Positions 35,964 to 43,792 of a stretch of DNA of 64,000 nt are shown piece after piece; the first letter of the stretch is position 1; each line of letters begins with the position of its first letter. The notes under the pieces are model-generated. The model saw only the letters and a list, made by a program, of their open reading frames with translations, ran no database searches and was not told where the DNA came from. Source of the stretch: Paenibacillus_I sp035510375 (GTDB lineage Bacteria; Bacillota; Bacilli; Paenibacillales; Paenibacillaceae); assembly GCF_035510375.1 (NCBI RefSeq), contig NZ_DATKHG010000072.1, one strand, 5' to 3'. A program made the position numbers and the translations under genes.

Positions 35964-37727
35964 ATGAAAACAGCCACTAAGCTCACCACCATCCTTTCTT
36001 ATCCGTTGAAAATGTCCGGCTTGCTTCGCAATCTCAAATTCCGTTCCAAGCTTATGATTTTGAACACGACTGCAATCGTTTTCATTTTTGTCATCGGGTG
36101 GGTCGGCTACTACTATACGGCCGGTATGTCCGCCAACTCCCGCGACCTGTACGAGGAAAGCCTGCTGCCGATAAAATGGCTCAAACAGATTCAAACCACC
36201 ATGCGGTCGATCGATTCGGCGTCTCTTGAGACCGTCGTCAGCGACAGCACCAACCGCGTTAAATTATTGAATATGGAGATCGAGAAACAAACCAAGCAAG
36301 CCGGCGAACTCATCGCCCAATTGCAACAGATCAAAACCGATGCGAATGAACAGATGATGCTCGACTCCTTCCTCGAGCTTTATCCGCAGTACGCTGCATC
36401 CTTAAACCGTATGCTGGAGCTTTCCGGCGGCGGCCAAAAAGCCGAGGCATACGGCGTATACTCCAAAGAGGTATTTCGCATCAAAGACCGGGTGAACAAC
36501 CTGATCAACGAATTGGCGATGTACCGGGAGATGCGGGCCGAGCAGTTGAATGCCGATAATGGAAAAGACTACGCAGACGCCTTCCGAATTATTGTCATTG
36601 CCGCGGCGGTTGCCGTTGTGCTGATGATTGCGATCGGCACCGCGATCAACCGCGCCATTACGCACCCGATCCGCGCCCTGCAGCTGCAAATGCAGAAGGC
36701 TGCTGCGGGAGACTTGTCCGCGCGCGGGAATTATCCTTACCGGGACGAAGTCGGCAGTCTCTCGCAGTCGTTCAATGCGATGGTGGACGGGCTCCAAAGC
36801 CTGGTTCAGCAGATCAACCTCAATGCGCAGACCCTTTCCGCCCGGTCGGCGGCGCTGCTGGCCAGCGCGCAGGAGGGATCGAACGCCGCCAATCATATGG
36901 CGTCCTCAAGCCAGCTTCTCGCCGATGAATTCGAGAAGCAGGTCGACGCCGTGTCGCAGGCGAACGGCGCGGTACAGCTAATGAATACGACCATCGTACA
37001 TATCGAGAATGCGGCGGGCTCCGTCGCGGTTCTGTCCAAGGATGCCTCCGCCGCATCCCGGGACGGAATGGAATCCGTCGAAGCCATTGCCGGTCAGATG
37101 AATGCGGTATCGGCCGCCGTGCACGGGGCGACGGATACGATCATGGAGCTTAACGAACGAGCGGGAGAGATCGGCAATATCGTGGGCGTCATGAACGAGA
37201 TCGCCAAGCAGACGAACCTGCTTGCCCTTAACGCCTCAATCGAGGCGGCAAGAGCCGGCGAGGTCGGACGCGGATTCGCCGTTGTCGCGGGCGAGGTGAA
37301 GAAGCTCGCCGAACAGTCCTCGCGATCCTCGCAGAATATCGAGGAGCTGATCAAGCAAACCCAGGCCGGCATCGTCAGCGCCGCCGCGGCGATGGAGACC
37401 GGCACCAGGCAGGTTGAGCAAGGGCTTGCGGCCACGGCTGCCGTTCAGGAGTCGTTCCACCGGATCGAAACCGCTGTCAATAACGTCCATGTAAAAGCGG
37501 AAGACGTCAATGCGGCGGTGCAGCAGCTGACCGCGAGCAACGATCAGATTCTGGAGGTCATGCGGATGGTCAGCGCGATGTCCGAAACGGGTCTCGGCAT
37601 TAGCCAGGAGGTATCCGCCGCGAGCGAGGAGCAGTTCGCCGGCAACGATGAAATCTCGCATTCCGCCGAAGCGCTTTCCGGTATGGCGGTCGAGCTGCAG
37701 GCATCGCTGCAGCGGTTCAAGCTGTAG
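35964..37727 (+). CDS. Methyl-accepting chemotaxis protein (4HB sensor)
   Basis: 587 residues from ATG 35964; TTG 35958 is an alternative, since GGGAGG lies upstream of both. Membrane helix about 30-52, a four-helix-bundle ligand domain (about 55-205), second helix about 208-230, HAMP, then the kinase-control domain with tip EIAKQTNLLALNASIEAARAG. Ends LQRFKL. Together with the receptors at 11491 and 32847 it makes three unlinked chemoreceptors with different sensors in this window. No che genes are adjacent. Confidence 0.92.
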   Translation: MKTATKLTTILSYPLKMSGLLRNLKFRSKLMILNTTAIVFIFVIGWVGYYYTAGMSANSRDLYEESLLPIKWLKQIQTTMRSIDSASLETVVSDSTNRVKLLNMEIEKQTKQAGELIAQLQQIKTDANEQMMLDSFLELYPQYAASLNRMLELSGGGQKAEAYGVYSKEVFRIKDRVNNLINELAMYREMRAEQLNADNGKDYADAFRIIVIAAAVAVVLMIAIGTAINRAITHPIRALQLQMQKAAAGDLSARGNYPYRDEVGSLSQSFNAMVDGLQSLVQQINLNAQTLSARSAALLASAQEGSNAANHMASSSQLLADEFEKQVDAVSQANGAVQLMNTTIVHIENAAGSVAVLSKDASAASRDGMESVEAIAGQMNAVSAAVHGATDTIMELNERAGEIGNIVGVMNEIAKQTNLLALNASIEAARAGEVGRGFAVVAGEVKKLAEQSSRSSQNIEELIKQTQAGIVSAAAAMETGTRQVEQGLAATAAVQESFHRIETAVNNVHVKAEDVNAAVQQLTASNDQILEVMRMVSAMSETGLGISQEVSAASEEQFAGNDEISHSAEALSGMAVELQASLQRFKL

Positions 37728-37730
37728 GAA

Positions 37731-37770
37731 AACGAAAGAGACCGCGCCAAGCGCGGTCTCTTCGTTTTCG
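37731..37770. terminator. Bidirectional terminator between convergent genes
   Basis: Sixteen-base stem AACGA.AGAGACCGCGC/GCGCGGTCTCT.CGTT around CAA. T-rich on both flanks; it serves the chemoreceptor gene and the convergent cotF-like gene. Confidence 0.8.
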
Positions 37771-37791
37771 TTTGTTCTGCCCGGATTGCGT

Positions 37792-38589
37792 TTATTGCGG
37801 CATGGAGCCTTGCGTATTCGCCCCGCCGTACACCGGTTGTCCGCCTCGAAGGCTTTGATTGTAGAAACCCGCACCTCCGCTTGCGCCGTACGCCCCGGCT
37901 CCGTAGCTCTGCGCGCCATTTCCGCCTTCGCCGTACAGAACGCTGTTAGCTGAGCCGGCATTCAAATTGCCGTTCGTTGCATAACCGCCGTTTGCTCCCA
38001 TGCCGGATCCCATGTCTTGCACGCCGTATTGCGCCTGGAGCGCCTCGCCCGCCGGTTGATAGCGGTGCAGCAACGTTTTCGCCGTGTGGTCCTTGAGGGT
38101 CGGAACCTGATACAAGCCCTGCTCGTTCATGAAGAGGAACACCTCGTAAGCCTGATTCATACAGGTTGCCGCGGAATTCATCATCAGCATGCGAAGGTTG
38201 GGGTCTGCGCATTCCAACGCCGCCGATGAGCAGTTTCTGGCGCCGTTTTTGTGACACAGCAGCATTGCCGTCGCGATCTCCCCGTCATAGAAACGGGCAT
38301 CCGCCTGCGGTGCGAATTCCGGAGGATTATGAAGACCATAGCGAATCTGCTGTGGTGTTATCCCCTGGATATTCGTATGGGGAGGAATCGGGGAAAATCC
38401 ATTGTAATCGTGCGTGTAGTTCACGATTTCGTTATAAGACCGGATTTCCTCCTGTTGATGGCGAACGATCATATCCATCAGCTGAGGGTTCTTGACTTCC
38501 TGTGCATAAAGGTTGAAGTGGGAGATGCAGTTGATCTTCTCCATCAAAATCTCGTGCGTTTCCATTGACTCGTGCGCACCGAACGGCAT
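37792..38589 (-). CDS. CotF-family spore coat protein
   Basis: 265 residues from ATG 38589 (GGAGTGA at a good distance; the frame opens further upstream without a site). The N-terminal two thirds are helical, ferritin-like, of the CotF/coat family (METHEILMEKINCISHFNLYAQEV, QQEEIRSYNEIVNYTHDYN). The C-terminal 70 residues are Gly/Ala/Tyr/Asn-rich and repetitive, as in many spore surface proteins. Expected in the mother cell and outer spore layers; no clear sporulation promoter was identified. Confidence 0.83.
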   Translation of the reverse strand: MPFGAHESMETHEILMEKINCISHFNLYAQEVKNPQLMDMIVRHQQEEIRSYNEIVNYTHDYNGFSPIPPHTNIQGITPQQIRYGLHNPPEFAPQADARFYDGEIATAMLLCHKNGARNCSSAALECADPNLRMLMMNSAATCMNQAYEVFLFMNEQGLYQVPTLKDHTAKTLLHRYQPAGEALQAQYGVQDMGSGMGANGGYATNGNLNAGSANSVLYGEGGNGAQSYGAGAYGASGGAGFYNQSLRGGQPVYGGANTQGSMPQ

Positions 38590-38754
38590 TGGTAAATCAC
38601 TCCTTTGTTTGATAACAGCCAGAGGATAATATTGCCGGGTGCCACGTCGATTATGCACACGATTTGAAAACCGGAATAAACATTTTTGAATAATACATTC
38701 TTATAAACCACACGATAAATCGCGATCTATTTTGCTAATTTCCAGCCGTTACAG

Positions 38755-38782
38755 TTTACATTCCATGTAACATCTCTATACT
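38755..38782 (+). promoter_or_regulatory. ddh promoter with embedded palindromic operator
   Basis: TTTACA (38755-38760), 16 bases, TATACT (38777-38782). A perfect inverted repeat TTACAT-TCC-ATGTAA (38756-38770) overlaps the -35 box, placed to let a repressor block the promoter. The regulator is unknown. Confidence 0.55.
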
Positions 38783-38838
38783 TATGAGTTAGGCAAAAGC
38801 TATTTCATACGAACAGATCAAGGAGGACTTTATCAACA

Positions 38839-39819
38839 ATGTCGATAAAAGTGGGTATTGCAGGTTATGGAAATCTCGGCAAAGGTGTCGAAAAGGCCAT
38901 TCGGCAAAATTCGGACATGGAGCTCGTCGCCGTCTTCACCCGCAGACAGCCCGACCAACTCGCGCCAGGCGGGAACGGCGTCCGTTTTGAGCATATTTCC
39001 GCGGCGGAGCAGTATAAGGGTATAATCGATGTCATGCTTCTGTGCGGCGGATCGGCGACCGACCTTCCCGAGCAGACGCCCGCGATCGCCAAAATGTTCA
39101 ATACGGTCGACAGCTTCGACACGCATGCCAAAATCCCTGAATTCTACGCAGCCGTCGATGCGGCGGCCAAGCAAGGCGGAACGCTGGCGGTCATCTCCAC
39201 AGGCTGGGATCCGGGGTTGTTCTCGCTTAACCGGCTGCTCGCCGAAGCCATTCTCCCCGAAGGCAAGGACTATACGTTCTGGGGCAAAGGCGTAAGCCAA
39301 GGCCATTCCGACGCGATTCGGCGCGTGCCCGGCGTGAAAGCCGGCGTGCAATATACGGTTCCCGTGCAGGAAGTCATCGACCGTATCCGCTCGGGCGAGA
39401 CGCCGGAATTGACGACGCGCGAAAAGCATCTGCGTCAATGCTACGTAGTAGCGGAAGAAGGCGCGGACCGGGAGAAAATCCTCGAAACGATCGTCAATAT
39501 GCCGAACTACTTCTCGGATTACGACACAACGGTTCATTTCATTTCGGAAGAGGAATTGAAAGCCGAGCATCAGGGCATGCCGCACGGCGGATTTGTTATC
39601 CGGAGCGGCATTACCGGGGAAGGGACAAAGCAAATCGTCGAATTCGGCTTGAAGCTGGAGAGCAATCCGGAGTTCACGGCTAGCGTACTCGTCGCCTGCG
39701 CGCGGGCCGCATACCGGCTCGGCAAGGAAGGGCAGTCCGGCGCCAGGACGGTATTCGATATCCCGCTCGGCCATCTGTCGCCAAAATCACCGGACGAGCT
39801 TCGCCGAGAATTACTGTAA
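38839..39819 (+). CDS. ddh: meso-Diaminopimelate D-dehydrogenase
   Basis: 326-residue NADPH-dependent enzyme that converts tetrahydrodipicolinate directly to meso-diaminopimelate, a one-step route to lysine and the peptidoglycan cross-link residue. Rossmann motif GIAGYGNLGKGVE at the N-terminus; DSFDTHAKIPEF, STGWDPGLFSLNR and GVSQGHSDAIRR match the family. AAGGAGG precedes the ATG. Single gene with its own promoter and terminator. Confidence 0.93.
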   Translation: MSIKVGIAGYGNLGKGVEKAIRQNSDMELVAVFTRRQPDQLAPGGNGVRFEHISAAEQYKGIIDVMLLCGGSATDLPEQTPAIAKMFNTVDSFDTHAKIPEFYAAVDAAAKQGGTLAVISTGWDPGLFSLNRLLAEAILPEGKDYTFWGKGVSQGHSDAIRRVPGVKAGVQYTVPVQEVIDRIRSGETPELTTREKHLRQCYVVAEEGADREKILETIVNMPNYFSDYDTTVHFISEEELKAEHQGMPHGGFVIRSGITGEGTKQIVEFGLKLESNPEFTASVLVACARAAYRLGKEGQSGARTVFDIPLGHLSPKSPDELRRELL

Positions 39820-39825
39820 AATGAT

Positions 39826-39864
39826 AATGACCTTGTCATCCATGAGATGGCAAGGTCATTCTGT
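39826..39864 (+). terminator. Terminator of ddh
   Basis: AATGACCTTG/CAAGGTCATT stem with paired inner bases, followed by CTGTT; begins six bases after the stop. Confidence 0.7.
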
Positions 39865-39947
39865 TATATGAATTTTATTGTAATAGAGTAAATTAATCAG
39901 GCACCAAATATATTTTAATTGGCGAATCCTCGAATCTTTGTTTAGAA

Positions 39948-40043
39948 TTGTGTAAGTACAAAGTGCAAATAATTACACAAAAAATGCAAATCGCGTGAGC
40001 AGGAAACAGGAATAGATGCAAACAAAGATACAAAAACTGCAAA
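39948..40043 (+). promoter_or_regulatory. Repeat-rich control region upstream of gdhA
   Basis: An inverted repeat TTGTGTAA (39948-39955)/TTACACAA (39973-39980) encloses the first of four TGCAAA direct repeats, at 39964, 39985, 40017 and 40038. Starts are spaced 21, 32 and 21 bases apart, that is two, three and two helical turns, placing them on the same DNA face. This suggests a cooperatively bound regulator of glutamate dehydrogenase. No clear -35/-10 pair was settled. Confidence 0.45.
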
Positions 40044-40080
40044 TTCCGCGATTCAAACGAACGAAGGAGAGTTGTTAAAC

Positions 40081-41457
40081 GTGATAACGGTTACTCCCGA
40101 ACAAGACCTGGCAGCAGCAACACAATATGTGCAGTCGGTGTACGAATCGGTCGTCAAGCGCAATCCCCACGAAAGCGAATTTCACCAAGCAATCAAAGAA
40201 ATTCTGGATTCCCTCGTGCCTGTGTTCGCCAAGCATCCGAAATACATGCAGCACAGCATTCTTGAGCGGATCGTAGAACCCGAGCGTGTCGTTTCCTTCC
40301 GTGTCCCTTGGGTGGACGATGCGGGCAAGGTCCAGGTCAACCGCGGCTTCCGCGTGCAATTCAACAGCGCGATCGGACCTTACAAGGGCGGGCTTCGTTT
40401 TCATCCGTCCGTCAACGCAAGCATCATCAAGTTTCTCGGCTTCGAGCAAATTTTCAAAAACTCGTTGACCGGCCAGCCGATCGGCGGCGGCAAAGGCGGA
40501 TCCGACTTCGACCCGAAGGGCAAATCGGACAATGAAATTATGCGCTTCACCCAAAGCTTCATGACCGAGCTGTTCAAATATATCGGTCCCGATGAGGACG
40601 TGCCGGCCGGCGACATCGGGGTCGGCGGCAGGGAAATCGGCTACATGTTCGGGCAGTACCGGCGGATTCGCGGCGGCCATGAGGCCGGCGTTCTGACAGG
40701 CAAAGGCGTCATTTTCGGCGGAAGCCTTACAAGAACGGAAGCGACCGGATACGGCTGCGTGTACTTCGTGAATGAAATGCTGAAATTCAAAGGCTTGAGC
40801 TTCGAGGGAAGCACCGTTGTCGTCTCCGGTTCAGGCAACGTAGCGATCTATGCCATCGAGAAAGCCCATCAATTGGGCGCCAAGGTCGTCGCGTGCAGCG
40901 ACTCGGGCGGCTACGTCTACGACGCGAACGGCATCAACCTCGCGACCGTCAAACGTTTGAAAGAGGTCGAGCGCAAGCGGATCCGCGAGTATGTAAATGA
41001 GCACCCGCATGCGATATACATCGAAGGCTTCGAAGGCATTTGGACGATCCCTTGCGACATCGCGCTTCCGTGCGCAACGCAAAATGAAATCAACGAGAAC
41101 GCCGCCAGAATCCTGGTCGCAAACGGCGTAAAAGCGATCGGCGAAGGCGCGAACATGCCGAGCACGCTGGAAGCGATCGAGGTGTTTCATGACAATCATG
41201 TGCTGTTCGGACCGGCCAAAGCGGCCAATGCGGGCGGCGTCGCGGTTTCCGCGCTCGAGATGGCCCAGAACAGCATGAGACTGAACTGGACGTTCGAGGA
41301 AGTGGACGCGAAGCTGCACAGCATCATGAAAAACATCTACCAGAACGCCGTATTGGCGGCCGAAGAGTACGGTTATTCCGGAAACCTGGTCGTCGGCGCC
41401 AACATCGCCGGCTTCACCCGGGTTGCCGATGCCATGATTGCGCAAGGCGTCGTGTAA
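40081..41457 (+). CDS. gdhA: Glutamate dehydrogenase (hexameric, NADP type)
   Basis: 458 residues from GTG 40081 (GAAGGAGAG about ten bases upstream; TTG 40072 is too close). Catalyses 2-oxoglutarate + ammonium + NADPH to glutamate. Length and motifs match the GDH50 class: PYKGGLRFHPSV with the substrate lysine, GGGKGGSDFDPKGKSDNE, PAGDIGVGGREIGYMFGQY and a Rossmann GSGNVA. The preceding 260-base AT-rich region carries repeats likely to control it. A strong terminator follows. Confidence 0.95.
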   Translation: MITVTPEQDLAAATQYVQSVYESVVKRNPHESEFHQAIKEILDSLVPVFAKHPKYMQHSILERIVEPERVVSFRVPWVDDAGKVQVNRGFRVQFNSAIGPYKGGLRFHPSVNASIIKFLGFEQIFKNSLTGQPIGGGKGGSDFDPKGKSDNEIMRFTQSFMTELFKYIGPDEDVPAGDIGVGGREIGYMFGQYRRIRGGHEAGVLTGKGVIFGGSLTRTEATGYGCVYFVNEMLKFKGLSFEGSTVVVSGSGNVAIYAIEKAHQLGAKVVACSDSGGYVYDANGINLATVKRLKEVERKRIREYVNEHPHAIYIEGFEGIWTIPCDIALPCATQNEINENAARILVANGVKAIGEGANMPSTLEAIEVFHDNHVLFGPAKAANAGGVAVSALEMAQNSMRLNWTFEEVDAKLHSIMKNIYQNAVLAAEEYGYSGNLVVGANIAGFTRVADAMIAQGVV

Positions 41458-41467
41458 ATCAGGCTCC

Positions 41468-41518
41468 GCGCAAACGAAAGGGCCGGAAATCTCAGGCGAG
41501 ATTTCCGGCCCTTTGCGC
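41468..41518 (+). terminator. Terminator of gdhA
   Basis: Seventeen-base-pair perfect stem AAAGGGCCGGAAATCTC/GAGATTTCCGGCCCTTT with an AGGC loop and an outer GCGC/GCGC clamp. Confidence 0.8.
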
Positions 41519-41637
41519 ATGCCGTCAGCCGTGTCAAGCCGCACCGGGTCTGAGACTTTAGCATGGCAGCCGACTAAGCATAAATCCCGATCCGGTGTTA
41601 TAATGGAGCGTATAAACAAGCGGGAGACGACGACTTT

Positions 41638-42396
41638 ATGAAGCTGGTATCCTGGAATGTAAATGGCTTAAGGGCGTGCGTTAACAAAGGCTTTCACGAT
41701 TACTTCAGAGAAACGGCAGCCGATATTTTCTGCATTCAGGAGACGAAGCTGCAAGAAGGACAAATCAACATGGATAGCCTTGAGGGGTATTCGCAGTATT
41801 GGAACCACGCGATCAAGAAGGGATATTCCGGGACGGCCGTATTTACGAAGCTCAAGCCTCTGTCGGTGCGGTACGGCCTGGAGGAGGATCAGGAGCCCGA
41901 AGGACGGATCCTGACGTTGGAGTTTGACGGCTTCTATCTCGTCAATGTGTATACGCCGAATGCCCGAAGAGATTTATCCAAGCTGCCGTACCGGCTGGAA
42001 TGGGAGGATCGCTTTTGCGCCTATTTGCTGGAGCTGGACGCACGCAAGCCTGTCATTATTTGCGGCGACTTGAATGTGGCCCACCGGGAGATCGACATCA
42101 AGAATGCCAAATCCAACCGCGGCAACTCCGGCTTTACCGATGAGGAAAGAGACAAGATGACACGGCTGCTGGACGCCGGATTTATCGATACGTTCAGACA
42201 TTTTTATCCGGACCGGACGGACGCCTATTCCTGGTGGTCTTATATGCCGAAGGTGAGAGAGCGGAACATCGGGTGGAGAATCGATTATTTCCTCGTCTCC
42301 GCCAGGTTGAAGTCCCATTTGATCGACGCGCGAATCGACTGCGACATCATGGGGAGCGACCATTGCCCAGTGGTGCTGGAGATAGCGGATCTGTGA
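41638..42396 (+). CDS. exoA: Exodeoxyribonuclease III
   Basis: 252-residue AP endonuclease / 3'-5' exonuclease of base-excision repair. Metal and catalytic residues are visible in SWNVNGLRA, CIQETKL, VNVYTPNA, CGDLNVAH and GSDHCPVV. Length and sequence match Bacillus ExoA. It follows the gdhA terminator and precedes the small toxin gene. Confidence 0.95.
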   Translation: MKLVSWNVNGLRACVNKGFHDYFRETAADIFCIQETKLQEGQINMDSLEGYSQYWNHAIKKGYSGTAVFTKLKPLSVRYGLEEDQEPEGRILTLEFDGFYLVNVYTPNARRDLSKLPYRLEWEDRFCAYLLELDARKPVIICGDLNVAHREIDIKNAKSNRGNSGFTDEERDKMTRLLDAGFIDTFRHFYPDRTDAYSWWSYMPKVRERNIGWRIDYFLVSARLKSHLIDARIDCDIMGSDHCPVVLEIADL

Positions 42397-42556
42397 AGCA
42401 AGGCCAGGATGCCTCGAGTTCTTCAAAAGAATAATTTTCCGCCAACTCTGTACCCGACCTGCCGAACACTTGATCGCATAACGGATTAACGGTAAGATAG
42501 AAATGTACAATTGAACCTTGGGTGGGCGTGGTTTCCCTTCGGAAGGAGGTGAGGCC

Positions 42557-42652
42557 ATGGAGCTAAAAGACGCAATTACGATCATGATTCTTTTCGGCAC
42601 ATTCATCATTGCGCTTTTAACATACATCGCGAATAACTACAAGAGAAAGTAA
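42557..42652 (+). CDS. Holin-like type I toxin peptide (TxpA-like)
   Basis: 31-residue peptide: short polar start (MELKDAIT), one hydrophobic membrane segment (IMILFGTFIIALLTYIA) and a basic tail (NNYKRK), as in the putative holin-like toxins of Firmicutes related to TxpA. AAGGAGGTGAGG is an exceptionally strong ribosome-binding site. The leader (CTTGGGTGGGCGTGG...) and the hairpin right at the stop codon are also characteristic. Such peptides insert in the membrane and are held in check by an antisense RNA; a candidate is listed separately. Confidence 0.75.
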   Translation: MELKDAITIMILFGTFIIALLTYIANNYKRK

Positions 42653-42690
42653 AAACCCACCCCAAGGTTGACCGCCGAAGGTGGGTTTTT
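42651..42690. terminator. Bidirectional terminator of toxin and antisense RNA
   Basis: AAAAACCCACC/GGTGGGTTTTT stem overlapping the toxin stop codon. T-runs on both strands make it usable by the toxin mRNA and by a leftward antisense transcript. Confidence 0.75.
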
Positions 42691-42770
42691 GTGCTCTTCA
42701 TTGAACTTGAAGGGGCATCCCATCCAAGCCAATTGTGCAAGCCGAGTGTTTGCCGCACTCGGTCTTTCTG
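42651..42770 (-). ncRNA. Candidate antisense antitoxin RNA (RatA-like)
   Basis: A minus-strand promoter TTGTCT (42801-42806), 18 bases, TAAAAT (42777-42782) would start a transcript near 42770. It runs leftward towards the toxin and ends at the shared terminator hairpin, giving about 120 nt complementary to the 3' part of the toxin mRNA. This matches the convergent TxpA/RatA arrangement. The spacer holds a palindrome ATGCGA-GA-TCGCAT (42787-42800). Inferred from position and promoter match only. Confidence 0.45.
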
Positions 42771-42780
42771 ATTTTGATTT
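42742..42780 (+). terminator. Second rightward terminator after the toxin gene
   Basis: CCGAGTG-TTTGCCG-CACTCGG hairpin followed by a T-rich run. It would stop toxin transcripts that read through the first hairpin, giving an mRNA that overlaps the antisense RNA. Confidence 0.6.
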
Positions 42781-42853
42781 TAACATATGCGAGATCGCAT
42801 AGACAAGTGCGGTTTGATACAACTGCCAATATCATCGTCCTGGCCGCTGCCTC

Positions 42854-43702
42854 TTATTCTTCCCCCGTCGCCACCCGGTTCTCCTTGTTCGACACCCAAT
42901 CGCTCCAGCTTCCCGCGTACAGCTTCACGTTGCGGAAGCCGGCCGCTTCCAGCGCGAACACGTTCGGGCAGGCCGTCACGCCCGAGCCGCAGTAGACGAT
43001 GATCTCGGCGTCCTCCGGCAGATCGGCGAACCGCTCGCGCTGCGCCTCCGCGCTTTTCCAGCGTCCTTCCTCATCCAAGCCGTACTTCCAGAACCGGTTG
43101 ATTGCGCCCGGTATATGACCGGCTACCGGATCGATCGGCTCTGATTCGCCCAAGTAGCGGAATGCTTCCCGCGAATCGATCAGTACCGCACCCGGCTTGC
43201 CCAGCAACGCCCGCACCTCGGCCTGATCGGCCGCCAGTTCCGGACGAATCCGCACTTCATACGTCACATCCTCCACCGGCGCCGGCACCTCTGCCGTCAC
43301 AGGCCGGCCCTTGGCCGACCACTCGGCGAATCCGCCGTCCAGCATATATGCCCCGCCCGTATGGCCGGTATAGCGAAGCAGCCAGCATAACCGGGCCGCC
43401 ATCGCGCCGCCTTGATCGTCGTAGGCGACGACCGTCGTTTCATTGCCGATTCCCATCCGCGATAAAGCGGCAGCCAGTCTGTCCGCATCCGGCAGCGGAT
43501 GGCGTCCGCCCGCTCCGCCGGGCTGTTTCGGTCCCGATAAATCCCGCTCCAGGTCCGCATAATAGGCTCCCGGTATATGAACCGCCAGATAGGCCAATCG
43601 CCCCGCCTCCGGATCGTTAAGCGCAAACCTGCAATCCACGACGGCAAGCCCTTCCTCGCCTAACCGGGCCGCCAGCCACTCCGTCGTTACGGTTCCTTTC
43701 AT
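42854..43702 (-). CDS. Rhodanese-type sulfurtransferase
   Basis: 282 residues from ATG 43702 (GGAG nine bases upstream). Two rhodanese domains: an inactive N-terminal one (VVDCRFAL...HIPGAYYADLERDL) and a catalytic one with the persulfide-forming Cys loop VYCGSGVTACPN. Thiosulfate or 3-mercaptopyruvate sulfurtransferase; the CGSGVTA loop is of the mercaptopyruvate type, but assignment between them is uncertain. It lies 90 bases from the MFS gene on the same strand. Confidence 0.9.
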   Translation of the reverse strand: MKGTVTTEWLAARLGEEGLAVVDCRFALNDPEAGRLAYLAVHIPGAYYADLERDLSGPKQPGGAGGRHPLPDADRLAAALSRMGIGNETTVVAYDDQGGAMAARLCWLLRYTGHTGGAYMLDGGFAEWSAKGRPVTAEVPAPVEDVTYEVRIRPELAADQAEVRALLGKPGAVLIDSREAFRYLGESEPIDPVAGHIPGAINRFWKYGLDEEGRWKSAEAQRERFADLPEDAEIIVYCGSGVTACPNVFALEAAGFRNVKLYAGSWSDWVSNKENRVATGEE

Positions 43703-43792
43703 ACGTCTCAGCTCCTTTATCGATTCCGGCACGCAGCAGGTCTGCGCTCAGATCCCGCGCGCGTTGCAGCGCTGCATGGCGGCGATTCCTTC

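Noticed and set aside
39820..40080. TnrA-type site before gdhA
   Set aside because: The TGTAA and TTACA halves are about 17 bases apart, not the seven required.
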